The notes under the pieces are model-generated. The model did no database searches and was not told the DNA's origin. It saw only the letters and a list, made by a program, of their open reading frames with translations. 64,000 bases of DNA from Vermamoeba vermiformis (Eukaryota > Tubulinea > Echinamoebida): NCBI GenBank assembly GCA_045837725.1, contig JBEWZL010000278.1:1-64000 (forward strand), in the 5' to 3' direction. Position 1 is the stretch's first letter. Each line of letters opens with the position of its first letter. The translations under genes were made by a program, and so were the position numbers. Of this stretch, positions 45,532 to 58,400 are shown piece after piece.

Positions 45532-47713
45532 ATGGAAGAAACTGGCCACAAAAAGCTCGTTTGTGTTATTGTAGGCACCAACAGATCAGGCAAAACAACG
45601 ATTTTCAATTTATTGACCAGATCAGATCAAGCCCAGTCAAATGGAGAGATAATAATTCCAAAAAATATTACGTTATCGTAAGTATGAAATTAAGACCATT
45701 AAAATCGAAGCCTATTTAATTATTCATGAATAAAATTAAAATTGCAATTTTCCGGAACGGCCAGACTCAATCTCTATTGCCTCCGTCTATATTTTACTTA
45801 TTATATATTTAAAATAGGGAGCGTGAATTTCAAAGCACGAGCCAGTCTCCGTTTGGCACGCTTCCAACCGAGATCTTGAACAAGAGTAAGCTTATCAGAT
45901 TGAAGGGATCGTATTTTTATTAACTATTACAATTAGTATTTTATTTTATGGACAAACGTGATCTTCTCCGTTGTCTATCAGTTTGCAAATCATTTTCAAA
46001 ACTTGGCTCGACGGATTCTCTTTGGCGAGCTCATTTGAACGATTGGCTCGCATCCAATTCAATAGCAACACCTATGAAAATAATAGAAACGGCTCAATCC
46101 TTAAAAAAGCTGGTCAAGTAAGTCCTGGACAGAACTTTCCTTTTATGGTAAATCGCATCCAACCCATTTATTTCTAGGTGGCTGAATATTTCAGAAGGTG
46201 GAATGTATAGGACTAATGCACCTGATCTAGCAGATTTATTATTAGTGGATACATTGCCAGTCAATGTCGCGGTCTCTTATACAAAATACGAAAATTTCTC
46301 TCGTGTAATGATGGGCGCGTACGGCGTCGGAATTTTATGCGTAAATCCAAACGTCTTCAAGTCGTAAGTAATATACTTACTATATGAATAATCAATCTTA
46401 TCATTTTATAGCATGTCGATCGTGGATCTGATCCCAAAAATATTATCGGCGTTACATGCCTTTGCAGTGACCCAAGATCGAACGTTAATTATAGCAGTGA
46501 ATCGATTAGACGAAGTATCATTCGCGCAGCCAATGTTTAATAAGTTCAGAAGCTTCTTAGTCTCACTACTAAGCAGAGTAAGTCACCCTAGCTGTCACCG
46601 ACATCCGCTTTCCTTTTGACATAGAAACAATTAGTTACAAATATACAAGCTTTTAATACACTACATTCGATACTCTTAGGAATACTAGGATTATTATAGT
46701 TAGCTTCAATAGTCAGATCTGTTCCTAACATTTATTTTGTGTTCCTAGCACGGAGTTCCTAATTACTACATTGTACCTGTAAACGGAAAAACAGGCGAAA
46801 ATGTGGTCACTGAGTTCAATACTAGTGAGAAGAAGATGCCATGGTACAATGGTCCCTCAATTCAACAAATTCTCGCTGAAATATATAATACGAGGCAAGT
46901 ACCTTTAACTACCATTTTGGGTTCATATCATTATTTTTCCGTTATATTAATATGAAGGTGCGTATTACAAGGTTAGAGTCATGGAGCGAAAAAAATTTAA
47001 AAGCGGCTATTCGAACCATCAAAGTACGTAACCAAAAAAACAGTAGTCAGTTCAATAATATTATGTACTTATTTAATAATAGAGAACGACCATGACGAGC
47101 ATAATCACGTTTGTTTGCGTTCACAGCGGAGTTATTCGTACTGGCGATAATCTTTCAGTGGGAAGTAACGCAGTAACTGTCGAGTCCATCGAACAAGAGG
47201 GACGAATAGTAGACAGTGTTAGTGCTTCTGATTGGGCTGTGATTACCTTAAAAGGAAATACTGTCGATCAAATACAAGAAGTAAGTCTTATCCATAAAAG
47301 TTCGTTTGCTTCATGAAAACATTAACATGTGATCTTTAATTAGGGGGCGTTGATATCTTCCGTTGAAGATCCCATCGGAGAATTAAAGAAATTCCGCGTC
47401 ATGTTGCATACTTACCACGTGATCACCCCAAACGAAAAATACACCCTCATAACGTAAGTTCAAATATTTCCTTATTTGGTAATACTCACGAGACCGTTCA
47501 GATCTTCATTTGCAAAGAGGACAGTGCGAGTGGTATCGATTGCCAAAATAGGAATACATTCGAACCGATTCAGGGCAACACTGGAGATCGAGCGAGATTT
47601 CGCCGTGCCATTCGTTCAAGAACCAGCCAAGAAAATGGGCCGATTTGTGTTAGTCAGCATTGTGAAGAACGTCAAAATATTGAACAGTCCTATACTCATG
47701 GCTGCTGGTATAT
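45532..47713 (+). CDS. F-box inserted in an eEF1A-like translation GTPase (arm 1 copy, 3' end in gap)
   Basis: Start MEETGHKKLVCVIVGTNRSG at 45532. P-loop VGTNRSGKTTIF (G1) is followed by an F-box (GTLPTEILNKIFYFMDK-RDLLRCLSVCKSFSKL, SLWRAHLNDWLA). The GTPase fold then resumes: LLLVDTLPVNVAVSY where DAPGH (G3) is expected, AVTQDRTLIIAVNRLDE (G4, NRLD for NKxD), and PNYYIVPVNGKTGENV. Translation-factor domain II (GVIRTGDNLSVGSNAVTVES, WAVITLKGNTVDQIQEG) and domain III (RVMLHTYHVITPNEKYTLIT, MGRFVLVSIVKNVKIL) follow as in eEF1A/HBS1. The canonical G3 is degraded, so GTP hydrolysis is doubtful while the EF-Tu-like body is kept. Nearly the whole protein is present; the contig ends at LMAAGI just before the N run. 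Confidence 0.8.
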
Positions 47714-47813
47714 NNNNNNNNNNNNNNNNNNNNNNNNNNNNNNNNNNNNNNNNNNNNNNNNNNNNNNNNNNNNNNNNNNNNNNNNNNNNNNNNNNNNNNN
47801 NNNNNNNNNNNNN
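47714..47813. other. Assembly gap of exactly 100 N at the axis of the inverted repeat
   Basis: 100 consecutive N. Both flanks are the 3' end of the same gene in opposite orientation. Arm 1 extends about 19 bases further (to LMAAGI) than arm 2, which starts at the SPI codons. Confidence 1.
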
Positions 47814-49955
47814 AGTATAGGACTGTTCAATATCTTGACGTTCTTCACAATGCTGACTAACACAAATCGGCCCATTTTCTTGGCTGGTTCTTGCACGAAT
47901 GGCACGGCGAAATCTCGCTCGATCTCCAGCGTTGCCTTGAATCGGTTCGAATGTATTCCTATTTTGGCAATCGATACCACTCGCACTGTCCTCTTTGCAA
48001 ACGAAGATCTGAACGGTCACGTAAGTATTTGTGCCAAATAAGGAAATATTTTGAACTTACGTTATGAGGGTGTATTTTTCGTTTGGGGTGATCACGTGGT
48101 AAGTATGCAACATGACGCGGAATTTCTTTAATTCTCCGATGGGATCTTCAACGGAAGATATCAACGCCCCCTAATTAAAGATCACATGTTAATGTTTTCA
48201 TGAAGCAAACGAACTTTTATGGATAAGACTTACTTCTTGTATTTGATCGACAGTATTTCCTTTTAAGGTAATCACAGCCCAATCAGAAGCACTAACACTG
48301 TCTACTATTCGTCCCTCTTGTTCGATGGACTCGACAGTTACTGCGTTACTTCCCACTGAAAGATTATCGCCAGTACGAATAACTCCGCTGTGAACGCAAA
48401 CAAACGTGATTATGCTCGTCATGGTCGTTCTCTATTATTAAATAAGTACATGATATTCATGAAATGACTACTGTTTTTTTTTGTTACGTACTTTGATGGT
48501 TCGAATAGCCGCTTTTAAATTTTTTTCGCTCCATGACTCTAACCTAGTAATACGCGCCTTCATATTAATATAACGGAAATAATAATGAACCCTAAATGGT
48601 ACTTGCCTCGTATTATATATTTCAGCGAGAATTTGTTGAATTGAGGGACCATTGTACCATGGCATCTTCTTCTCACTAGTATTGAATTCAGTGACCACAT
48701 TTTCGCCTGTTTTTCCGTTTACGGGTACAATGTAGTAATTAGGAACTCCATGCTATGAACACAAAACAAATGTTATAACAAATCTGACTATTGAAGCTAA
48801 CTATAATAATCCTAGTATTCCTAAGAGTATCGTATGTAGTATATTAAATTGCTTGTCGATTTTGATTTGTAACTAATTTCTGAAAGGAAAGCGGATGCAG
48901 GTAACTTACTCTGCTTAGCAGTGAGACTAAGAAGCTTCTGAACTTATTAAACATTGGCTGCGCGAATGATACTTCGTCTAATCGATTCACCGCTATAATT
49001 AACGTTCGATCTTGGGTCACTGCAAAGGCATGTAACGCCGATAATATTTTTGGGATCAGATCCACGATCGACATGCTATAAAATGATAAGATTGATTATT
49101 CATATAGTAAGTATATTACTTACGACTTGAAGACGTTTGGATTTACGCATAAAATTCCGACGCCGTACGCGCCCATCATTACACGAGAGAAATTTTCGTA
49201 TTTTGTATAAGAGACCGCGACATTGACTGGCAATGTATCCACTAATAATAAATCTGCTAGATCAGGTGCATTAGTCCTATACATTCCACCTTCTGAAATA
49301 TTCAGCCACCTAGAAATAAATGGGTTGGATGCGATTTACCATAAAAGGAAAGTTCTGTCCAGGACTTACTTGACCAGCTTTTTTAAGGATTGAGCCGTTT
49401 CTATTATTTTCATAGGTGTTGCTATTGAATTGGATGCGAGCCAATCGTTCAAATGAGCTCGCCAAAGAGAATCCGTCGAGCCAAGTTTTGAAAATGATTT
49501 GCAAACTGATAGACAACGGAGAAGATCACGTTTGTCCATAAAATAAAATACTAATTGTAATAGTTAATAAAAATACGATCCCTTCAATCTGATAAGCTTA
49601 CTCTTGTTCAAGATCTCGGTTGGAAGCGTGCCAAACGGAGACTGGCTCGTGCTTTGAAATTCACGCTCCCTATTTTAAATATATAATAAGTAAAATATAG
49701 ACGGAGGCAATAGAGATTGAGTCTGGCCGTTCCGGAAAATTGCAATTTTAATTTTATTCATGAATAATTAAATAGGCTTCGATTTTAATGGTCTTAATTT
49801 CATACTTACGATAACGTAATATTTTTTGGAATTATTATCTCTCCATTTGACTGGGCTTGATCTGATCTGGTCAATAAATTGAAAATCGTTGTTTTGCCTG
49901 ATCTGTTGGTGCCTACAATAACACAAACGAGCTTTTTGTGGCCAGTTTCTTCCAT
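47814..49955 (-). CDS. F-box inserted in an eEF1A-like translation GTPase (arm 2 copy, 3' end in gap)
   Basis: Mirror copy of the gene at 45532, start at 49955. Exons give the same P-loop, F-box, NRLD motif and EF-Tu-like domains II and III. Exonic differences from arm 1 are minimal (for example NRFKATLEIERD versus NRFRATLEIERD); introns carry SNPs and small indels. The coding sequence reaches the gap at the SPI codons of domain III, so the last residues are missing here. Confidence 0.8.
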
Positions 49956-50091
49956 TTGTGTATCTCTATATTCAAAAAATAAAAGCAAGACGCCGAAATT
50001 TTGCGAGAGGCTTTGCCTAGCAAAATTTCCGCAACAAAATCAACTTTTACAATTTATTTACAATACAAGCACTATACTATAGCTCGAGTGA

Positions 50092-51675
50092 CTATTTATC
50101 ACCGTGCAAAGATGGTACGCGCTGAGTTCTTGATAAACCGACGCGCCTTCGGCTAGGTGATGGACCTAGGTTCATGCCGCTTGACTGCTCTCCGTTAGCT
50201 TCTAAAAATAGAAACGCAATTAATATACTATCATAGCCGGGACCTATTATCAATTTTTTCATTATAGGGAGAAGAAGACTTACTTGATAGACCAGGCTTT
50301 TTCGGTGAACTGGTGCTGACGATCGGCTTCGATTGTGCAGCTGAGGTTGAAGCGGGCATAGCTGGTTTGGCTAAATAGTAACATTAGAACATATTATTAC
50401 AATAATAATTAATCTTACGCTTAATTGGCGTGGAAGGACCGGATGTGACTTCTTCATCGCTTTCATTTTTCTTCTTTGGAGGCGATGAATTGCCATTTGC
50501 GCTAGCTGCTGTCTGCTTATTTCCACCATATTGATTATTTGCTTCGCTAGTAATTAAAGCTCTCTTATCTCGTTTCGTTTCAATCGCTGGTTGGTTGGAT
50601 GTCGAGACGGATCTGTCCTCTTCTTCATCACTTTCTATTGACGGTTCTTTTTTCTTAGAAGTGCTACTGCTATTATTGACTTCTTTAATAGCCACTTCTT
50701 TCACTGGCGCTGTTTGTGGCTTTCTTTCTGGAACAATTTCTTTGACTGGTTCAATTACGACTGAAACAGGCTTTGGTTTTGGAACTTCTTCTTTTCGTGT
50801 TGAAGTCGACTCTGATATTGACACGTCATCGTCTTTATTACGCTTTGCTCGCTTTGTGGGTGCTTTCTTTTCTTTGGGCTCCGCCTTTCGTTTCTTTGAC
50901 TTGGATCTTTCTTCTTCAAACCCAAAATCAGCGTCATATTCGCCATCAGCTAAATGAAATTAATATACCATTCGTTAATAGAATTAGTAATAATTACCTT
51001 CACCGCTAAAATCATCGTCGCTATCGATGATCCGTTTCTTCGGTGGTGTTCGTTCACGCTTTGTCGGTTGCTCTAAATCGAAATAATTTAGGTTAATTTT
51101 TAAAATAAATACTACAACGTAAATAAGCAATAAAAGGGCTGCTGGTTGTTTCCCGCGCGAATTGCACGGCACGAATTTCCAGAAAATTTAAAAAAATAAC
51201 GAATTAATTTCTACTTACTTTCTACAACCGGTTCACGAGGTGATAATTCTTTAGCTGGGGCAGGTGATGGTCGTACGGTTTGTCCGCCAATTTTAGGCAA
51301 ATTTCTAAATGTTACTACCGGTTCGTTATCGTCTTCCTCTAAATTTATAACTTCATCGTCATCAATTACGTTCTTTTTCTTGGGTTTAATAATTTCTGGA
51401 ATTTTTTGCGCAATATTATTGATTATTCTCCGACCGAGATCAAAGTCGTCGGCATCTCGATCTTCAACTAGCACAACGTCGTCATCGTTATCGTCAATAA
51501 TAACGCTCGCAGGTTTTTTATTATTTTCTTTTTTCTTGCTGGGTTCACGTTTCTTAGGCCTAACTTCGTCGTCCTCTGCATCCTCACCGCTTAGATCTAA
51601 AGCGTCTTCATCTTCACCGTCGCCAAAAGCAGCATAATCAACCTGCTTGCTGGCTCTTCGTGGTGTTCGTGACAT
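50092..51675 (-). CDS. RAD51AP1/NUCKS-like acidic nuclear protein (arm 2 copy)
   Basis: Mirror of the gene at 43790; start MSRTPRRASKQVDYAAF at 51675, stop after LHGDK at 50092-50094. The RAD51AP1-like N- and C-terminal motifs are identical. Length variants against arm 1: three codons fewer in the RPKKREPSKKK stretch and two fewer before DDDFSGE. Substitutions (GEDAEDDE for AEDAEDEE, ENNKK for EDNKK, KEIVPER for KEIIPER) are conservative and all indels are multiples of three. Both copies therefore appear under coding constraint. Confidence 0.62.
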
Positions 51676-52092
51676 GCGTAGATTTTAATTAACAGAATTA
51701 TTTTTTCTCCCGATCAAAATGCCAAAAAATCAAAATTAATAGTTAAATTGAACCGGACGCAAAAGAAAAGAATCAATTAATTTTCTACCCGGTTGGGGCG
51801 CTACTAGGAAACGGATCAAGATCGTAAGCTCGTGAAGCTTCACCTTTGTGGATGTAGCACGTCCCATGTATCAATTTTCTCCTCCCTAAAGCTCAGTACC
51901 GTTCATGGAACGCAGTGCGTGGTCATCTTGTACCATGTGATTTATCGAATGGGACTTTAGATTAATTAAAGAACTCCGCGAATCACCTCGACAAACTGTC
52001 GATTTGACAAAAAAGGCAGAAAGGAAAATTACAAGTTTCGGTCACAAGCTTTTTGTCCCGTGATTCAAATAGTGTAACATACAAGAAACTTA
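51676..52092. promoter_or_regulatory. Shared spacer between divergent RAD51AP1-like and BRCT genes (arm 2)
   Basis: Counterpart of 43377-43789, clearly diverged from it (for example near 51820-51900). Confidence 0.5.
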
Positions 52093-55053
52093 TGTTTGCC
52101 AACAAAATATTCTATGTATCTGGAGAAATTGCAGATGCTCATAAGCTTCAACAAGTGTTAGTCGAGAACGGCGGCAAGATCTGTGCAACTCCAACTTTTT
52201 TGAGCGGACTCAATCAACTCGTTCAAAAAGAAGGGTGCATCAATGATTACATACCGCTCGAAGCAGAAGAACACGCAATTTTTGTAGTGGTGGACAGATT
52301 TGAGGGAGTACGTGGCAACGAATGCAGAAATTAGTGATTTTAAGCGCGCGTATCCGATTATCATGTATCTATTAATTTTATTTTTAGATTCATATCGAAA
52401 GTCTATTACTCAGTTTTCCAAGTAGTGGCTTTTCGATCAAATTTATTAAATTTTAAATATTAATTCAATCGATTAGCTCTCTATTTATACGCAAATTAAG
52501 CGCTTATTTAGTATTGACTATCACTCTACCGCGAGAGGAAAATGTTCTCGAGCGTTAAATTGCTTACAATTTATTGCGGTACTAACTTTCTTTGGATTTG
52601 CAAGGACTCGTTCCACCAGCTGTGCGAGAAGAATGGCGCTCATATTATTGGCAAGTACACTCAATTAACGATATGCACAGAAAAAATAGTTTCTAACGGT
52701 CTTTTGTAGGTGTACGCTGCATCTACGAATCTGTTCGCGATCGAAAACCGATTCCAGAAGGCAAAGAACATTACCCTTTATATTCTAGATTATTAGAAGG
52801 ATGTAAATTCGGATGTTCCTCAATGAATAGCAACAAAAAGGTATGTACCTTGCGTACGAGACCAATCTGCCGAAAACATCCACAAATTCCATGATAATTC
52901 CTTACGTGACCCTTGATCAATTTAGCAAATTTAACCTACTCATATTAATCACCAAAGATACCCTAATTTGTTTCGTACCGAGAATCAGTCCCCTTTGTGA
53001 GCGACTGAACCGTCCCAAATTTCTCGATCGATTGGACTTTAGCGCTTAGCTCGCGGAACTGACCGCCCTTATATAGGAAAATACAATCAAGGTCATCAAG
53101 TACATGCATGGCGAAGTTACCGAAGAAATTAACAGCGAAACTACTGCCTTGATCGCTACACGAGTGGGATCGATCAAGTATCGCGTAAGTAACTTTACTA
53201 TAGCATGATAAGATGTTTTGGATTATACTCAATCGCTTACTATACTGCCTCATAAGTCTATTAAATTCAGGATCCCAAATTTAATTCGTTGCTAAATTTC
53301 GCTCGGTTCTTCGTGGTGTTCTAAACTGTCCCAAATTATCGATACAGTTCCGCACCTCGTGCTAATTCATGCAATGCACCTATTAATATTTCTCTACGAT
53401 ACAGCTGGCCTTAACTTCCAAAATTCCAATTCTGGATCCTGCTTGGGTTTTCAAGTGCTGGTCTACTCAAACGCTTATGCCGATGGATGACTACAAATTG
53501 GCTCCTTTTACTGGCTGCGTAATCTCCGTGACGGGATTGAGCCTAGGTATGGGACAGGACTGATTTTGCGGTCCTTTGGACGTTGTGAATCAAAAGGCGC
53601 ACCTGTGTACATGTTACCGGACTTAATGGCCTCATCGGTCACAATTAGTCCCAAAAATCACAACGTACTTTAGGGCACATTAATTATACGCATACATATA
53701 TAGTGTTGGCTACATAGTACTAATTCAACGTTTTAGTCACGAGACAGGAGGTCCAGAGATTGATTTCTCTCAACGGCGGAGAATACTCGCCGAATTTGAC
53801 TAAGCGATGCACTCACTTGATCGCAAAGGTACGTGCCATGTTAATGCTGCTTAATTGAGAGCTAAGCCAATTGATTTTTAAAGAACGCATCTGGATTAAA
53901 ATTTTTGTACGCGATGGAGTGGGGCATCTATTGTGTTGGCTTAGAATGGTTCCTGGAGAGCATTAACTATCAAGTAAGCGAGTCTTAAGTCAAATTGAAT
54001 CAAAGGAGACCAAAAATCTAATCGTTTCAAAAGGGTTGCGTCGACGAGACAAGATACTTTTTGCCTATTGACGACGAGGCCAAACAAAAGCTGCTTACTC
54101 CTTCTATTAAAGATATTAATAGGTACGTTGCAAAATTGCATTTCTATAATTACCTTTTTGAATTTGAATTGCCAAATCTTGCGGCGGAAGTTCAATTTGT
54201 GCGCGTACTAATGTCCCCTTTTAGACTCACACCAACACTACGACGTCGATATTTGGCTCAATTTAGACGGCGCGTGATCATTAAGCGACCTGATAGTTCA
54301 TCCTCATCGAGCCTTAGCAAGGCCATGATACCGCTCAGTCAACTTTTGTTCCAAAGACAACTTCCGTCCCTATCTTTCAATGCTGCCACAACCATTCGCA
54401 ATTCTTTCCCTTCACTACCACAACCTTCCTTCATGCCACGATTAGATGACGATGACGCCATGACAGACGATGATAATGAAGAGTTGGACGATTTGATGAA
54501 AACCGAGGTCAACATTAGAGACACGAGTTCAACTTTTGGAAGTTCTGTTTTGCCACAATTCGACGGAGTAGACATTCGAAAGTTCGTCGAGGCCTTGGCA
54601 AGCAATCATCTGAGTAAGTAGAATTCTTCTATGGAAAATTCGTGCGAAATTAAGCCAGATGCGTTTTGGATCAAAAATTGAATTCAGCTATATAAGTTAA
54701 AAATTCGTAAAATATGTTATTATTTTTGAAATACAACTCTAATGCAAACGAATTCGCGAGTACTAACGAACATGAATAATTCAGATGCGGATGTTGAACG
54801 AATGATCGCCGCTTGCGATGAAGTGATCAAGTACTACAGCGAATTAAGCAAGAAAGAAGATATTGCTCCTCTTCTCGAGTTTATTAACCAACAAATTGAA
54901 CTCTTGAGACAACAAGACGAAGAATCTACCTCGGCGAACAACGAGCCTAACGAAATCACAAACGAGACTAGTAATCAAGCTGCTGCTCTCTCTAGCGATG
55001 CTGGCACTAGCGACGACGAGTGCAGCAAGATGGTCGATATTATTGACAAGTAA
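52093..55053 (+). CDS. TopBP1/Dpb11-like BRCT protein, full-length allele (arm 2 copy)
   Basis: Start MFANKIFYVSGEIADAHK at 52093. It contains all BRCT units. Unit 2 closes with LTSKIPILDPAWVFKCW. Unit 3 opens with FTGCVISVTGLSLVTRQEV, then GGEYSPNLTKRCTHLIAK, and closes with NASGLKFLYAMEWGIYCVGL and EWFLESINYQGCVDETRYF. The GG of the first turn and the Trp of the last helix are as in TopBP1/Dpb11/Rad4. The Ser-rich and acidic C-terminal region ends at KMVDIIDK (55053) after an intron at about 54613-54780 with a TACTAAC branch point. A long intron (about 52842-53080) interrupts unit 2. Inferred role: phosphopeptide-binding scaffold in DNA replication initiation and damage checkpoint. Confidence 0.82.
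53221..53857 (+). other. Segment present in arm 2 only (deleted in arm 1)
   Basis: About 637 bp with two BRCT exons and parts of their introns. Arm 1 joins GTTTTG directly to AGAGCTAAG; arm 2 has TTG at both ends of the segment, a 3-bp microhomology typical of end-joining deletion. Confidence 0.85.
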
Positions 55054-55439
55054 TAATAACTGGCAATAAGATCGATTGTCGAAAAGATACGCGGATGCAC
55101 CAACCACATCCGCGGATCCTGTACAACACTGGTATTTTGAACATATTTTATTTATTAGCGCCAGAACCTGGGTTTCGATCACGATTGTATAATTTGTAAA
55201 TAAACCAAAGTGAGTGAGAAACTTAACAGCAAAATCGGATCTTTCTCCATTCATTTGCTCGAAAAAAGATTTGCTCCTTGTAGATATCTAGATATTCTAG
55301 AATATAAACCACGTATCTACAGTTAATATTTTGATATCTCACCCGTTTTATTTGAATATTTTTGCGGCAAGTCAAAACCCGCAAAACCGACCAATTTTAC
55401 CTGGTGTCTCAAATTGAATTCAAATGTAATTGATATACA
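55054..55439. other. Intergenic region between BRCT and Munc13-like genes (arm 2)
   Basis: Counterpart of 40664-41042; no gene seen. Confidence 0.4.
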
Positions 55440-58400
55440 ATGGCGGAGCATAAACGAGGACAGTAAGACCAATTTCCCTCAAGTTTGCCTTGGCAATTCC
55501 AATTTCTGACTTTTCAATTAATTTCAGATCGCTTCGCGTGTCGAAAAATTCGACGATAAAGGGAAAGAAGAATATTCTTAAACAGGGGTTCCATGATGGA
55601 GTTAAATGGTACGTTACTAATTCACAATTTAATTGAAAAATTATTCAAAAATATTTTTGTCCGTCTGCAATTCAATTAAAGGCCTATTATACATCTAAAT
55701 GTTATTTAATTAATTTATTTTAAATTTTGATCACGTTGCTGTCAAGATTGAATTTCATTGTATTTTGACAGATCAACTTACCGCTAATTCTACAGGAGCG
55801 TGCATTCAGCACAAAAAATTCTTGGCCCTTTATTAAATCGTAGCAAGGTTAAGGATAATGTAGCTAAAAAGAAGGAAGAAGGACAAATTAGAATCAGAAA
55901 CGCAGTATCGCGAAGGAAAATCGCTAGTATATTTAATCGTCCTGAAGAATTAGAACGGCCAAAGGATACTAATGAGAATAATAATAACGCGAATAAGAAG
56001 CAAAATATTTTTAAAGAACGGTTAGCGCAAGAAATTGACGAGTTCAATACCTACGAGGTTAAAACTCCCGATGACCTGCTAGAAGTAAGTCAATGCCTTT
56101 CAAATACCATATATAATACAATTTGATCATTTAATAAGTTTAATTAGAAATCTAAACCTTTCCCTATTTAGCAAGTTTTCGTACTGACCTAGATCCATGA
56201 ACAGATAACGTTTGAAAGGGCCGTTCATTGCTTAATATACCCCTTTGGCCACGTCAAATCAGAATATAAACTCGAACTCAGCAAGCTCGAGCAATACTTC
56301 AAATTTTCTGATCCTAATCGCGGATCCCAGATTATTTTCGCTCTCAAGACGTTTGGTGGTACTGACGTAAGTCTATATATACTCGACGATGTAGAGGTTA
56401 ATCTAGTTGTAGTATCGAATCAATCAATTGCAAGAAGAGCTGAAACAAGTCATGGACAAAAAAGGACCGTTTAACAAAGAAGACTTTAACGTAAGCTATT
56501 GCCATATTTATGCGAAATTAATTATATTAATGCCAATTTTTATTAGGATGAACAAGCGTTTTATAACTGGAGGTCGTTACAACAAAAACGAGCGGATAAT
56601 GAAACTCAAGCTGCGAAAAATCCAGCGAATGTTTGTACTTACCAAGCGCTATCGCCTCAATGCGTAGGAAGATTATTTATAGGAGTACTTGAAGGCAAGA
56701 AACTCTTGAAAGACGATACTTTGGGCAATTTATTTGTCATGGTCAAATACGACAAATCAAAAACCAAAACTACGATGACTTCGCAAGGTCCTAAGGCTAA
56801 ATGGAACGAAGAAAAATATTTGTAAGTATTTTATGTCCTATTAACGCCAATACTATAATTTTTATCAATTTTATTTTTCGTTACAAAAAAATTTCTAATT
56901 TTGTTTTGTATAGCGACGTTCCAGTAGACAGGGCAGATAAAGATATAATAGTTAAGGTCTATACAACGGATCACAATTTCATTGGCGTTCAAACGAAGAC
57001 CAAAGTGGCCGAGCTCAATATTCCAGTACGAAATTTTCTATTTAATTAAGCGTGCGATTATAGGCCTAATAAGTTAAATTAAATCATCTAGAGCTCCAAG
57101 TGGCGTGACCAACCATCGCCACAGATTGAGTGGTTCTCGTTGAAATCACCAAAAGTAAGACCGATCGGATCTCACTTCAATTGAATCTGCTTAATCGAGA
57201 TCTAATATATTCAATAGAGTCCTGAAGCCAAGTTGAAGCTTCAAATAGTATTTATTTCGCAATCTCATGTTAATGACTTGCCGACACGGAGATTTAAAGA
57301 CGTGCCAACTAGCATAAAAGTATATCAGTAAGTACGCCTCAAAGTGATTCGTCGATTTATAGACTAATTGATTCTCAATATAGGACACTATTAGAACAAA
57401 TAATAGGAGTTTCAAGTTATGCACAAAAGAGAAAAATTAACTTGATCAATACCGTCGAGATGCAGGGCTACATCGATCAATTTTGCAGTTATTATGGTAT
57501 TCCTAAGAGTTATCAGCACTTGACGTAGGTTTCATATGCCAACTTCCATATAAGGAAATCATCAACGGAAACATGTTTTTTTGAGAATACGGATCCACGA
57601 GTCTTTTATGGATATCTTGTATCAATTTCCTTTTTAGGTATCTGGACTATCTTTTGACGTACGTCACTGAAGATCGAGCGCATTTATCGAATATGTTCGA
57701 GTCATTGGTCAATTTAAAGAAATTTTCGTTCAAAACCAAGAACGAAGCTAAACGCTTGGAAGACACGCAAAATAGATTGAAATTATATTGCGAGAACGCT
57801 ATTCAGAGCTGCACGAAGCTATTCCCGAACAATGACGCGGATTACGGCTTTGATTTTGTGATCAAAATGTTCACGTTTTTGTTCCCAAACAACTACGCTA
57901 ATCTTATCAGAGACAATACTGTGGTACGTACAACTTTTTTGCTTTATTTTTGAAAAGCGGAAATTTCAATTTTTTCTTGTCACCAAGTTTTTTTTGCATT
58001 CTTTTCGACTTTAATCTAGCACTGAAGATCCGTAGTATATACTGAAATTTCGCTAATTTTATCATTTGCAGGTGATGTGCAAGTTGACATATGACTTGTT
58101 AGGTCCGTTAAAAGCCCTGGCAGCACAAGATCAGACCGGCCGCAAAAAAAGCAACGCGAAAGATCAACCAGGGCCACAAGCTCCGTTAGTCCCTGATATG
58201 TTCGTCGAGCCTAAAAACGATAAAACGAAGCAGCCGCCGCGCCCTTCAGTAGTGACACGTGAAGTGTTCCAATTGGCGGGAAATGTTGCTCATCAAGTTC
58301 ACCCTGTTTCAACGCCTGTCAGTCCTTCACTAAGTCCTGAACCGAAGTACAGTTGCGTTGACATGATTGCGATTGTTGAGGGCCTTATGGAGTTTGTCGA

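Larger units (their letters stand above)
32139..47713. repeat. Inverted repeat, arm 1
   Basis: Matches the reverse complement of 47814-64000 gene by gene with high identity in exons and visible SNPs and indels in introns and spacers. The left boundary is set only by the window edge of arm 2: the last bases at 64000 match about 32139 here, so the repeat may extend further. Confidence 0.95.

Noticed and set aside
47616-48020. Frames running through the N gap
   Set aside because: They are artefacts of translating N; the flanks are mirrored ends of the same gene.
54742-55053. Independent gene starting MQTNSRVLTNMNN
   Set aside because: A TACTAAC branch point and TTCAG acceptor inside it, with matching phase, indicate that the ADVERMIAAC part is the terminal exon of the BRCT gene.
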